Assembly (NCBI RefSeq): GCF_002127325.2
Contig: NC_035441.2
Location: forward strand, 52,985,339 to 53,049,338
From: Helianthus annuus
Lineage: Eukaryota; Streptophyta; Magnoliopsida; Asterales; Asteraceae
Reading direction: 5' to 3'
DNA: 64,000 bases
Of this stretch, positions 45,400 through 60,471 are shown one piece after another. The translations under genes were made by a program, and so were the position numbers. Each line of letters begins with the position of its first letter. Position 1 is the stretch's first letter. The notes under the pieces were generated by a model. That model was not told the origin of the DNA, made no database searches, and saw only the letters and a program-made list of their open reading frames with translations.

Positions 45400-47970
45400 A
45401 TGGCTTCATTATTGAAGAACACTTCCACGGCGATGTCTGCAGTCACCTCGGCACAAACTACTCTACCTCCTCCACCGGCAGGATCCCAGAGAAATGCTGA
45501 GAAGAGACCAACCCCTTCTTTCTCTAAACCTACATCTTCTTCTGCTATGAATTCTTCTATTCCCAGTACTAGTGATGTGTTTGCTTTAATTTTGCAGATG
45601 AAGGATCGTATGCAGCGGCAGGATGAAACTAATGACAGGATCCTCAGGGAGATTGGAGATCTCAAAAGACAAAAGAAAGCGGCAGAGGATCATTCCCCAC
45701 TGATGCCAAAATCCTTGAGTTTTGAGACTCCAATGGTCACCTCTCAGCCATCAGGGATCCCAGACGTACAGATCACAGGGGAGACGAGAGGACTACATCT
45801 CAAGTCAGCAGCAATGACTCAGACATCGGGCTCGTATTTTCAGCCAGCAGGATCCTATCCTCAGTATATGGGATCCTTCATGAATCCGGGAGCCTATCCG
45901 GGGGCACAACAGTTTCAAGGATCCTACTTTATCCCAGGATCATTCCAGGGCCAAGGATCCTCCTTTATTCCAGGATCATCCCAGGTTCAAGGATCCTCCT
46001 TCGTTCCAGGATCATCCCAGATACCAGGATCCTTACAGATGCCAGGATCCCTAAAAAGTTTGCAAACAGGGAGTCTAGATGTCCATCAAGGGGACTTCAT
46101 TCCAATGCAGACTATTGCTTCCACTGGTCCCTCCGTTGTTCCAGAATCCCAGCAATATGGATTCCCTAACTTGAACCCAGTGGGAGGTAACACTTTAAAT
46201 AATTATCCTACCACTAACCATGGATTCATGCAGGATACAGGTGCCAATCATGTTATGGCCAGGGAACTACAGAAACTAAAGGACATGATCTCAAGTGTTC
46301 CAGGGGTAGTCAAGCCTATCCCAGAGATTGCAGATGGGAGCCACAAGGTATCTCGCTTTGCACCACCAATCTGTGATGCAGAGGTACCCAAAAGGTTCCA
46401 TATCCCTACCATGAAGTTGTATGACGGCACAACGGATCCAGAGGAGCATATAGCACAATACAGGGAAAGGATGGAGATCAATCCTATCCCGGAAAAATTG
46501 AAGGAAGCATGCCTATGTAAAGGATTTGGATCTACTCTTACTGGATCAGCCCTCAAATGGCTGCTAAGTCTTCCCCCTTACTCTATTACTTCATTTGCTA
46601 ATTTAGTTAATTTATTCAATAACCAATTTTCTTGTAGTAGAAAATTTGAAAAATTAACTAGTGATTTGTACAGGATAACTCAAAATCATAACGAATCATT
46701 AAGAGATTATATAACTAAATTTAGTAAAGAATCCTTGGATATTCCCAACTTGGATATGGCTACGGCCGTTGAAGCCTTCAAAATGGGACTTCTTAAGGAT
46801 TCATTATTCTATGATGATCTTGTCATGACACCTTGCAGGAACTTAGATGAAGTAAGAACTCGAGCACTCAGGTTTATCCGGCTAGAGGATGACAAGAGGA
46901 TCCAGGAGAGACAAGTAGGATCCTCAAAACAAGATAAGCAAGGATCCTTCTTCAAAAGCAACAAGTTCAAATCCTACCATAGAAACGAGAACAAGAGTGT
47001 GCATGCTGTCGACCAAGAAGAGGATGATGAAGAATATCCTCCAATCTCAGAATATTGTTTTTCCGTTGATAATCATGAACTAATCCTTGCAATGCAGAAT
47101 CTAGGTGAAAAGGCTAGGTGGCCCAGGAAGAATGATAAACCATCCGGGACTAAAGACAAGTCCAAATGGTGTGCATACCATGAGGATTTCGGCCATCTGA
47201 CTGAAGATTGCATAGCTTTAAGAAAGGAAATTGGATACCTGCTAAGCAAGGGACATCTAAAAGAATTGCTGGGGAGAAAAAAGCAAAGGACCCAGGATCC
47301 TGAAAGGATCCCCGAAAAAGCCCCAGCACCTCCGGCAAATGCACAAGTGATCAACTTCATATCCGGAGGATCAGACATTTGTGGTACATCCTTTTCAGCG
47401 GCCAAAAGACATGCAAAAGAATCAAAAATGGACAATGGAGAAAGGCCTATTAGAACATCAAGTGTTTCAGAAGGGAAAACGATAACCTTTGATGAGGATG
47501 ATCGCATCAACATCCAGGATCCTCATCATGATAGTTTAGTTATTACTCTCTTTATTTCTAACCATTTTGTCCGCAGGATCCTTATCGATGGAGGGAGCTC
47601 AGTGAACATAATCCAGCTTGATGTCTTGAAGAAGATGGGAATCCCAGAATCAGACATCACACCAAGATCCTCCGTGCTTGTAGGATTCAGTGGAGAAACG
47701 AAGAAAACTCTGGGGGACATCAAACTCCCAATCTACGTGGAAGGATTACATAATTATCAAAAATTTTGTGTTATTGACTGTTTATCTTGTTGCAACGTTA
47801 TCCTTGGCAGGCCTTGGATACATGACATGAAAGCAGTTCCATCTACCTACCATCAATGTGTAAAGCTCCCTAGCCCATGGGGGATAATCAAGATCGACAG
47901 CGATCAGCAAGAGGCTAAGGATTGCTATACCTCATCCATGAAGCCAACCTCGAAGCCAAGGGAGCAATAG
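45400..47970 (+). CDS. gag: D Gag-protease polyprotein, complete
   Basis: The ATG at 45400 (MASLLKNTSTAM) starts an 856-residue frame. I chose it because it aligns with the C and E starts; the frame is open further upstream into the LTR but without ATG. Gag domain from about residue 338 (MKLYDGTTDPEEH) to 504, variant knuckle WCAYHEDFGHLTEDC near 590-604, protease ILIDGGSSVNIIQ near 727. It ends at the UAG of the readthrough site. Confidence 0.95.
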   Translation: MASLLKNTSTAMSAVTSAQTTLPPPPAGSQRNAEKRPTPSFSKPTSSSAMNSSIPSTSDVFALILQMKDRMQRQDETNDRILREIGDLKRQKKAAEDHSPLMPKSLSFETPMVTSQPSGIPDVQITGETRGLHLKSAAMTQTSGSYFQPAGSYPQYMGSFMNPGAYPGAQQFQGSYFIPGSFQGQGSSFIPGSSQVQGSSFVPGSSQIPGSLQMPGSLKSLQTGSLDVHQGDFIPMQTIASTGPSVVPESQQYGFPNLNPVGGNTLNNYPTTNHGFMQDTGANHVMARELQKLKDMISSVPGVVKPIPEIADGSHKVSRFAPPICDAEVPKRFHIPTMKLYDGTTDPEEHIAQYRERMEINPIPEKLKEACLCKGFGSTLTGSALKWLLSLPPYSITSFANLVNLFNNQFSCSRKFEKLTSDLYRITQNHNESLRDYITKFSKESLDIPNLDMATAVEAFKMGLLKDSLFYDDLVMTPCRNLDEVRTRALRFIRLEDDKRIQERQVGSSKQDKQGSFFKSNKFKSYHRNENKSVHAVDQEEDDEEYPPISEYCFSVDNHELILAMQNLGEKARWPRKNDKPSGTKDKSKWCAYHEDFGHLTEDCIALRKEIGYLLSKGHLKELLGRKKQRTQDPERIPEKAPAPPANAQVINFISGGSDICGTSFSAAKRHAKESKMDNGERPIRTSSVSEGKTITFDEDDRINIQDPHHDSLVITLFISNHFVRRILIDGGSSVNIIQLDVLKKMGIPESDITPRSSVLVGFSGETKKTLGDIKLPIYVEGLHNYQKFCVIDCLSCCNVILGRPWIHDMKAVPSTYHQCVKLPSPWGIIKIDSDQQEAKDCYTSSMKPTSKPREQ

Positions 47971-51276
<3,306 letters not shown>

Positions 51277-51568
51277 ACATGATCCTTCCTGCATGTGATC
51301 CTTACATTGAAGTATCCTTGAAGGATCCTGGAGATATCGGTGATCCTTACTCAGGTAATATGCTTATCCTAAAACTATTGCATTTTCTTACTTTTTGCCT
51401 AAGGATAAGGATCATGTATCCTTCATCCTCTACTCACAAACCATTTGAGTTATGATAGTTCAGGTATCTTCAGCAAATTGTCAAAGATCACCAAAAGCAC
51501 CACAGATCCTTGGGTACAACCCCAGTTATCCTTGGGATTATCCCCAGTTTCCGCCAGCAGCGCACGAT

Positions 51569-51650
51569 GATCCTGATATAGTTCACGTCTTTGGGATCAG
51601 TACCCATTTTCGGGGCTGGCGACCTCATCGTACTGGCTATACTTGGGATC
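51569..51650 (+). other. covarying long stem-loop, copy D
   Basis: GATCCTGATATAG faces CTATACTTGGGATC (weaker centre), with inner CAGTAC facing GTACTG. Confidence 0.5.
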
Positions 51651-51790
51651 CTACGTATAATGGTGGACGCACCATACATCCGTTCCTAAGGTTTCTAACG
51701 TTTTCACGTTAGCTAAGGTTTTGACATTTTCATGTCACTAAAGTTTGGATAGTTGCCAGAAAGGGCCATACTCCAGTTTACATACGATCC

Positions 51791-52015
51791 TTTGGGCTTG
51801 TCCCCAGTTATCCTTTGGGCTTGTCCCCAGTGATCCTCCGGGATCATCCCCAGTTATCCTTTGGGCTTGTCCCCAGTGATCCTCCGGGATCATCCCCAGT
51901 TATCCTTTGGGCTTGTCCCCAGTGATCCTCCGGGATCATCCCCAGTTATCCTTTGGGCTTGTCCCCAGTGATCCTCCGGGATCATTCTCAGTTATCCTTT
52001 GGGCTTGTCCCCAGT
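51791..52015 (+). repeat. 23-bp minisatellite with 46-bp higher-order unit
   Basis: About ten units. TTTGGGCTTGTCCCCAG and TCCGGGATCATCCCCAG types alternate, separated by TTATCC or TGATCC, giving a 46-bp dimer repeated four times. C has only four units. Confidence 0.9.
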
Positions 52016-52464
52016 TACTAACTTATCTTTTATATTGGCTTAGTCCCAAGTTATATTCCATTTTTTCAGGTTTTCGAAGTTAAACGATTAAGGATCCTTA
52101 ATCCTTATTATCCATTAAAGTTTTACCTACGGTTGTTCCAATTAAAGGTTAGGATCCAAACTTGGATCCTCAGGTATGATCCTTAACTACTTTTAATTTC
52201 ATTATTCACTTGAATAACCTTTAGACCTTGACAACTGAACCTATGATCCTTAAAATAAACTATCTTGGAAACTTTCGATTATAGGATATTTGATCCAGGA
52301 TCATATCCTAAATTTCTTAAACATAATTTGCTCAAACTTTTCAAACAAACATGTGTCAAAACAATTGAAAATCAAAAAGGATAACAACACAAGATAAGCC
52401 AGAAAGATTAAAGTTATATTATTAAACCAAAGGATCATTAACCCTTTCAAAAAAGTTGTCAAAA

Positions 52465-52627
52465 TTACCTACCCAAAGCTTCTACCAGCAATACGTGGCC
52501 CGTCCGCTGGGGTAGGTAAAGGGTATCCATGATAATAGGTTCAAAAGTATTGCAGGGAAATTAAAAGGCGGCAGGATCACAACGGCTTCATCCCCCAAAC
52601 AGAGGATCCCTCCACCATGTGTAATCC
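52465..52627 (+). other. two-hairpin array, copy D
   Basis: TTACCTACCC (52465-52474) pairs perfectly with GGGTAGGTAA (52510-52519). Relative to B2 (TTGCCAACCC/GGGTTGGCAA) two positions changed on both strands, so pairing is kept. The second hairpin is at 52572-52627. Confidence 0.65.
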
Positions 52628-52794
52628 TACCTATTGTTCAAAGGATCCAGGATCCTTAACCCTAAAGAAACTACTGTTCAGAAATTACAGACCATAATCG
52701 TTCACAAACCATCAACCACAAACCACTACCAAAAAACCTAAAAAATTGGGCTCCGGCCTAGTCAACAATATCCATCATCGCCCAATCATGCAGC

Positions 52795-54405
52795 CTACTT
52801 CTCTGCTGCTCCATCTCCACCAGCATCTTCACCTTGATCCTTGCCAGCATCACCTCCCTCCAGCATTGGGATGTCCTCAGCATCATCGTCATCTTCCAAT
52901 TCTGCTAGCCTTGCCTTCCAACCTTCAACATCCCATGTGCTCCTGTCAAAGGAAGGATCCTGAGCCTCCGTAGCCATCTGCAGTTGTATCTTGTACATGG
53001 TTACCGCAGCAGAGACCTTAGCGTCTTGGGTAATGTCATGCTTCTCATAATCAAACTTGATCAACGCTTTAATAGCCTCATCTTTGACTGCCCGGATCTC
53101 CTTCTCAAGATCGGCAATCTTAAGATCCTTCAGCCCACACGTCTGTTGAAGGTCAGCAATTTGACGATCCTGATCCTCAACCTGATTGACGTAAGTCTCC
53201 ATTTCGGAGAATTTCTAAAGAAGACAACAGGAAAGCAACATCAGACACATGTGATCCTCGGACTCGTCGAAGACAATTAACAGGGGCAGTGATCCTAACC
53301 TCATCAAAATAGTCAAGGAATTGCTGACGGAGAAGAGGAAATCCTTGAAGGTCATCTGAAGCCTTCCTCTTTTTCCCTTTGCCTCGGGCAGGTGCTTTAG
53401 GGGCTGAGACTGAAGGGCTGGCAGCAGGAGCCTTCTTCTTCTTAGAAGACGTGACATTGGCAAGGTCACTTATCCCAAACATGGAGGCAGATTTAACAGA
53501 CCTGGCAGACTTTCCGGCACCTACACAATTCAAAAACAAGATAAGTTCCCTTGTTAAATTAAATACTTTCACATAAAACTTATTGTCTATGAGGATACTT
53601 ACTTGACATTGTGGCAGATGCAGAGGATATCTCTTGAGAATCTTGGATAATAACCTGGAAACTTCGAACTTCAGGATCAAGCTTCTTGAAAGCTAACACT
53701 CTCTCTTTGGCAGCAGGGGTCAAGTTTAAATGAGCAACGGAGATAGCTGCATAAAAAGACAAAAAAGAAAAGACATCAGTGATCCTTATCATACGAGACA
53801 GGACTGATAGTGATCCTTCAAGGATCCTCTACCCTACCATGAGTGACCCATTCCTCGGGCAGATCCTTCCCATCCGGGATGGAATCCCTCTTAACAAAGA
53901 AAAACCGACGTTTCCAGTTTTTATCATTCTTGGTAACTTTGAAGATAGGGTGATCCTCCCCAGATTTCCGTTTCAACAAGTACCGGTGAGAACCAAAGGT
54001 GGTGAGATCATAGAGCTCAGCTAACTCTGACATCCCCAAATCAATCCCTTCTTGCTCGATGATCCTCTCAAAGGTATATAGAACCCTCCAGATCATCGGC
54101 ATAGCTTGGATAAATGAGATGCCGGTAAGAGAAAAGAAAGATTGGGTAAATGTCGGAAAAGGATATGAATACCCGATGAGGAAAGGAGTAGCAGGAAAGG
54201 CCACCCAAGTGTCCGAAACAAAATCACTCAGAGCAGTAGGATCAAAGGGTTTGAAAACAACATTCGCTGGGAAACAATGGCGAATCTTGTCTATTTGGAT
54301 ATCGGTAAAACAGCATCTCTCCATAGGAGAATCTTTGATAATCCCCTGGCTTTTCAAGGGACTATCCTTCTTAGAGCCTTTGTGCGGTGAATTCCGAAGA
54401 AGCAT
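52795..54405 (-). CDS. D antisense four-exon gene, open
   Basis: Predicted exons: 54405-53838 (568 nt), 53746-53603 (144), 53520-53300 (221), 53214-52795 (420). The sum is 1353 nt, 450 residues. Introns of about 75-92 nt have GT-AG ends. Exon 1 (residues 1-189) carries TDIQIDKIRHCFPAN, PMIWRVLYTFERIIEQEG and RRFFFVKRDSIPDGKDLP. Exon 3 has SSKKKKAP and GKGKKRK, suggesting nuclear import. Exon 4 has a coiled coil (QIADLQQTCGLKDLKIADLEKEI) and a Gly/Asp-rich end. It has no signal peptide or membrane segment, so an env role is unlikely. The function is unknown. Confidence 0.78.
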
Positions 54406-54550
54406 ATTCGAGAAGAAAACAGAGTAAAAGCACGAAAGAACAGAGCAAAGAAGAGAAAGAGGAGGATGATACCTGATCAAGAGTCTTCAATGATGGTTAT
54501 AAAGGGAGATACTTCGAATTTAAATACAAAATGATCCTAACCCTATCTCC

Positions 54551-54593
54551 TATTTATAATGATGATTTGCAGGGATCGTCACATCAGTGACGT
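54551..54593 (-). promoter_or_regulatory. antisense promoter of D
   Basis: Minus-strand TTATAAATA (54559-54551) with TGACGT at 54588-54593 (read here on the plus strand) about 30 bp upstream. AACGGCTAG occurs twice beyond (54603-54630). TATA to ATG is about 150 bp. Confidence 0.6.
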
Positions 54594-54715
54594 AAATGTC
54601 ACAACGGCTAGTCCATATGTAACGGCTAGTAACCCGGAATCGTCCGTTAGAGATAAGCTTAAAACAAAATATAACTCATCTATTTACAATTAACTCCTTA
54701 TATTTTGGGGGCAAT

Positions 54716-55432
54716 TGTTGGGGCTGGATTTTACTATAAATGATCCTTATACGTGATCCTGACAAATGATCCTTGTTTCTTTGGCAGATAGTGATCCTCA
54801 GCCAGACTTCAGGATCAGGATCATGGGACGATATGGTGATCCTTATACTAACGGTCATTTTCGATTACTACAATATTATTTTGCAGGAATATCTAGCAGG
54901 ATATGCCCTACATATCATGATCCAGGGACGCGCTTTTACAAATATGGCAAGAGCTGAATTGAAGATGAACGTTGTGCCGGATATGGAAACATGGCTTGAT
55001 CTAAGGGCAGCAATTTAGGCTAGATTATCTTTATTTCTAAAGGGGTAATGAGCTGATTAGTGGTCTATCTACCTAAAATAAGTTACCTACACATGTATAA
55101 ATACCCATCTTCCTCATTCGGAAGAACACACACAACATACGACACAACTCTCAACACTTAGACACTCAGTGATCCTTGTACTCAGCTCATTATCGTCCGA
55201 AGTTGTAACTACATTTTTGTTATATTGAAATTGGTGATCGGTAGTTGCCATCACCCGAGGTTTTTTATGCCGGAGATCATACATTGATCAAGGGCTTTTT
55301 CCTCGTATAAATCATTGTGTCTTTGCATCTTTATCACAGAAGTGATCCTTTACTTTCATAGCTAACCAAGCATCATACCCCATTTACATAAAGTTTGGTT
55401 ACATTATCCTTGTGTGATTTTTGACCAAAACA
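54716..55432 (+). repeat. D 3' LTR
   Basis: 717 bp after the tract TATTTTGGGGGCAAT. One mismatch to the 5' LTR. Confidence 0.97.
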
Positions 55433-55437
55433 ACTTC

Positions 55438-56484
<1,047 letters not shown>

Positions 56485-56775
56485 ACAGGATCCTCCAAGC
56501 ATATGATCCTTACATTGGAAGCATCCTCGAAGGATCCCGGCGATATCAGTGATCCTTACTCTGGTAAAGTCCTTATCTCAAAATTTTTCCGTTTCCTTAT
56601 TTTTACCTAAGGATAAGGATCATGCATCCTTCATCCTCTTCTCACGAGAATTTGAGTTATGATAGCCCAGGTATCCTCAGCATATCGTTAAAGATCTTCA
56701 AAAGCACCTCAGATCCTTGGGTCCAACCCCAGTTATCCTTGGGCTTGTCCCCAGTTTTCGCCAGTAGCGCACGAT

Positions 56776-56857
56776 GATCCTGGTATAGTTCACGTCTTTG
56801 GGACCAGTACCCACTTTCGGGGCTGACAACCTCATCGTACTGGCTATACCCGGGATC
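56776..56857 (+). other. covarying long stem-loop, copy C
   Basis: GATCCTGGTATAG faces CTATACCCGGGATC, inner CCAGTAC faces GTACTGG. Confidence 0.62.
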
Positions 56858-57543
56858 CTACGTATAATGGTAGACGTACCATACATCCGTTCCTAAGGTT
56901 TCTAACGTTTTCACGTTAGCTAAGGTTTTGACATTTTCATGTCACCAAGTTTGGATAGTCGCCAGTAAGGGCCATACTCCAGTTTACATACGATCCTTGG
57001 GCTTGTCCCTAGTTATCCTTTGGGCTTGTCCCGAGTGATCCTTTGGGCTTGTCCCCAGTTATCCTTTGGGCATGTCCCCAGCTACTAATTTATCTTTTAC
57101 ATTGGCTTAGTCCCAAGTTATGTTCCATTTTTCAGGTTTTCGAAGTTAAACAGATAAGGATCCTTAATCCTTATTATCCATTAAAATCTCACTTATGGTT
57201 ATCTTGATTAAAGGTTAGGATCCTAACTTGGATTCTCAGGTATGATCCTTGACTATTTTGATTATACTTGTTATTTTGAATAACCCTTACACTTTGACAA
57301 CTAAACCTATGATCCTCGATCATAAACTATTTCTGAAAATTTTCAATGATAGGATATTTGATCTAGGATCATATCCTAAATTTCTTAAACATGATTTGCT
57401 CAGCTTTTGTCACTTTGACAAATATGTTTCTAAAATAATTGGACAACAAGAGGATAAATAAAGGATAACAACACGAGATAAGCCAAAAAAGATTAGAGTT
57501 ATTTTATTAACAAAGGATTTTAAACCCTTTAAAGTTGTCAAAA

Positions 57544-57706
57544 TTGCCAACCCACGTTTCTACCAGCAAAACGTGGCCCGTCCACATGGGTTGGCAAAGG
57601 GTGTCCATTGTCTATGCGGTCATAGCAGGTGCAGGTAATTAAAAGCGGCAGGATCACAAAGGCTTCATCCCCCAAACAGAGGATCCCTCCACCATTTGCG
57701 ATCCTA
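57544..57706 (+). other. two-hairpin array, copy C
   Basis: TTGCCAACCCA pairs with TGGGTTGGCAA (57544-57597). The second hairpin is at 57649-57706. Confidence 0.6.
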
Positions 57707-57867
57707 CCTATTGTTCAAAGGATCCATGATCCTTAATCCTAGAAACTATTGTTTAAGTACAGACCATCATTGTTTGAAAACATCACAACCACAAAAACCA
57801 CTACCAAATTTTAAAAATTGGGCTCCGGCCTAGTCTCGAAATATCCATCATCGCCCAATCCTGCAGC

Positions 57868-59442
57868 TCAAACAATTGCTGCTCCGTCTCCACCCTGATC
57901 CTTGCCAGCCTCACCACCTTCCAGCATTGGGATCTCCTCAGCTACGTCCTCATCCTCCAGCTCAGCCAATCTTGCCTTCCAACCCTCCACGTCCCATGAG
58001 CTTTTATCAAAGGCAGGATCCTGAGCCTCCGCAGCCATCTGCAGTTGTATCTTATACATAGCTATTGCGGCAGAGACCTTGGCATCCTGGGTGATCTCCT
58101 GCTTCTCACCATCCATGTTGACCAGCATTTGAGCAGCTTTATCCTTGGTGGCCCGGAGCTCCTTCTCAAGATCAGCAATCTTGAGATCCTTCAGCACACC
58201 CATCTGTTGGAGGTCGGCAATTTGGCGGTCTTGATCCTCAACGTGGCCAATATATGTTTCTATTTCAGCGAGTTTCTGCAGAAAGGGAAAAGGGTAAGTT
58301 CAGGATTAGGTGATCCTCAAACAAGCAGGATATACAAGCAGGAGCAGTGATCCTTACTTCGTTAACGTAATCAAGAAACTGTTGGCGGAGCAGGGGAAAT
58401 CCTTGAAGATCCTCAGAAGCCTTTCTCTTCTTTCCCTTACCCCTAATAGGAGCTTTAGGGGCTGAAGCAGATGGACTAGCAGCAAGGGTCTTCTTCCTTG
58501 TAGACTTAACATTGGCAAGCTCGTCAAAACCAAACTTGGAGGCAGACTTGACAGATTTCCCAGCGCCTACACAATCAAAACAAGATAAGTACCCTAACTA
58601 ATTTAAAATCTTACATAGAACTGCTCTTTAAATAAAGATGCTTACTTGACATAGTGGCAGATGAGGAGGATACTTCCTGTGAATCTTGAATGGCAACTTG
58701 AAAACTTCTGGTCTCAGGATCAAGCTTTTTGAAGGCTAGAACTCTCTCTCTGGCAGCAGGGGTCAACTTGAGACGAGCAACGGATATAGCTGCACAAGAG
58801 ACAAAAAAGACATTAGTGATCCTCATCATAAGGAACAAGTCTGATGGTGATCCTTCCAGGATCCTCTATCCTACCATGAGTAGCCCACTCCTTGGGCAAA
58901 TCCTCCCCATTAGGGATGGTATCCCTCCTAACAAAGAAGAATCGCCGCTTCCAATTCATGTCATTTTTGGTGACCTTAAGAACAGGGTGATCCTCTCCAG
59001 CTTTCCATTTGAGCAAATATCGACAGGATCCGAACGTTGTGAGATCATATAGCTCAGCCAGTTCCGCCATCCCTAGGTCAATCCCCTCCTGCTCAATGAT
59101 CCTTTCAAGGGTATACAAAACCCTCCAGATCATCGGCATGGCTTGGATGTAAGAGATGCCGGTCAGGGAAAAGAAAGATTGGGTGAAAGCTGGAAAGGGA
59201 TACGAATATCCTATGGTAAACGGAGTTACAGGAAAAGCCACCCATGTGTCGGAAACAAAATCGCTTAAAGCAGTGGGAGTGAAAGACTTGAAGATAGCAT
59301 CCGCCGGAAAACAGTGACGGATCCTATCAATGTGAGCATCGGTGAAGCAGCACCTCTCGGTGGGAGAGTCTTTAATGATCCCTTGACCTTTCAAAGGGCT
59401 ATTCTTCATGTGATCCTTGTGAGGAGAATTCCGGAGCAACAT
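57868..59442 (-). CDS. C antisense four-exon gene, open
   Basis: Predicted exons: 59442-58875 (568 nt), 58789-58646 (144), 58566-58358 (209), 58275-57868 (408), sum 1329 nt, 442 residues, all GT-AG. The ATG begins MLLRNSPHKDHMKN. It has the same domains as D: PMIWRVLYTLERIIEQEG, RRFFFVRRDTIPNGEDLP, basic GKGKKRK, coiled coil LKDLKIADLEKEL, acidic end. Length differences among copies fall in exons 3 and 4 only and are multiples of three overall. Confidence 0.78.
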
Positions 59443-59585
59443 ATTCGCAGAAGAATAGAAAGAGAAAGAAAAACAGAGTAAGAGAAGGAAAGAAAAGAGA
59501 AAGAATACCTGATCGATCTTTCGGACGAGATTATAAAGGGAGTAGCTCTTGAATTTAAATGCAAATTGATCCTAACTCTATCTCC

Positions 59586-59627
59586 TATTTATAATGATGA
59601 TCTGCAGGATTGTCACGTCTATGACGT
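59586..59627 (-). promoter_or_regulatory. antisense promoter of C
   Basis: TATA box on the minus strand at 59594-59586 and TGACGT at 59622-59627. AACGGCTAG twice in 59636-59665. Confidence 0.58.
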
Positions 59628-59749
59628 AAGGGTTGCAACGGCTAGTCCGAGTTTAACGGCTAGTTATCCGAGTCGTTCGTTGCAGATAAGATCAAAGCAA
59701 AATATAACTCATTTATTTACAAAATCACTCCTTATATTTTGGGGGCAAT

Positions 59750-60466
59750 TGTTAGGGCTGGATTTTTATAATACATGATCCTTACATGTGATCCTAACCA
59801 GTGATCCTTGTTTCTTTGGCAGATAGTGATCCTCAGCAGAGTTCCAGGATCAGGATCACGGATTATCATAGGATCCTCATGATAACAGTTGCTTTCATTG
59901 AACTTAATGTCATTTTGCAGGAATGTCTAGCAGGATCCGCTCTTAGCATCACAATCAAGGGACGCGTCTTTACAACTTTGGCATATGCTTAATCAGAGAT
60001 GAACGTTGTGAAGGATATGGAAACTTGGCATGATTTAACGGCGATAATTTAGGCTAGATTTACTTTTATTTCTAAAGGGGTAATGAGCTGATTATTAGTT
60101 TGTTTACCTAAAATAGGCCACTCACACTTGTATATATAACACTCTTCCCCATTCGGAAGACACACAACACAATTCTCTCACGCTTAGACACTCGAAACTA
60201 TAGTGATCCTTGTACTCAGCTCATTATCATCCGAAGTTGTAACCATTTTTCTTATATTGAAGTTTGGTGATCGGTAGTTGCCATCACCCGAGGTTTTTTA
60301 TGCCGGAGATCATACATTGATCAAGGGCTTTTTCCTCGTATAAATCCTTGTGTCACTTGCATATTTCTTACTAAAGTGATCCTTTACTTTTTCAACAAAC
60401 CAAGCATCATTCCCCGTTTACTTAGAGTTTGGTTGCATTATCCTTGTGTGATTTTTGACCAAAACA
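59750..60466 (+). repeat. C 3' LTR
   Basis: 717 bp after TATTTTGGGGGCAAT. Five mismatches to the 5' LTR. Followed by ctcaa. Confidence 0.95.
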
Positions 60467-60471
60467 CTCAA

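Larger units (their letters stand above)
51277..52794 (+). other. D 3' non-coding region
   Basis: No gene. It holds the long stem-loop, hairpin CTAACG-TTTTCA-CGTTAG (51695-51712), the 23-bp minisatellite and the two-hairpin array. Confidence 0.75.
56485..57867 (+). other. C 3' non-coding region
   Basis: Collinear with D. It includes the GGGCTTGTCCCCAG minisatellite (56997-57081, four units) and hairpin CTAACG-TTTTCA-CGTTAG (56902-56919). Confidence 0.75.

Noticed and set aside
51791..52015. Alternation of two 23-bp units as repeat and spacer of a CRISPR
   Set aside because: The spacer-like units are nearly identical to each other; it is a dimeric minisatellite.
52795..54405. Antisense gene as an envelope gene
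   Set aside because: It has no signal peptide, no hydrophobic membrane segment and no glycoprotein cysteine pattern. Basic patches and a coiled coil suggest a nuclear or cytoplasmic protein.
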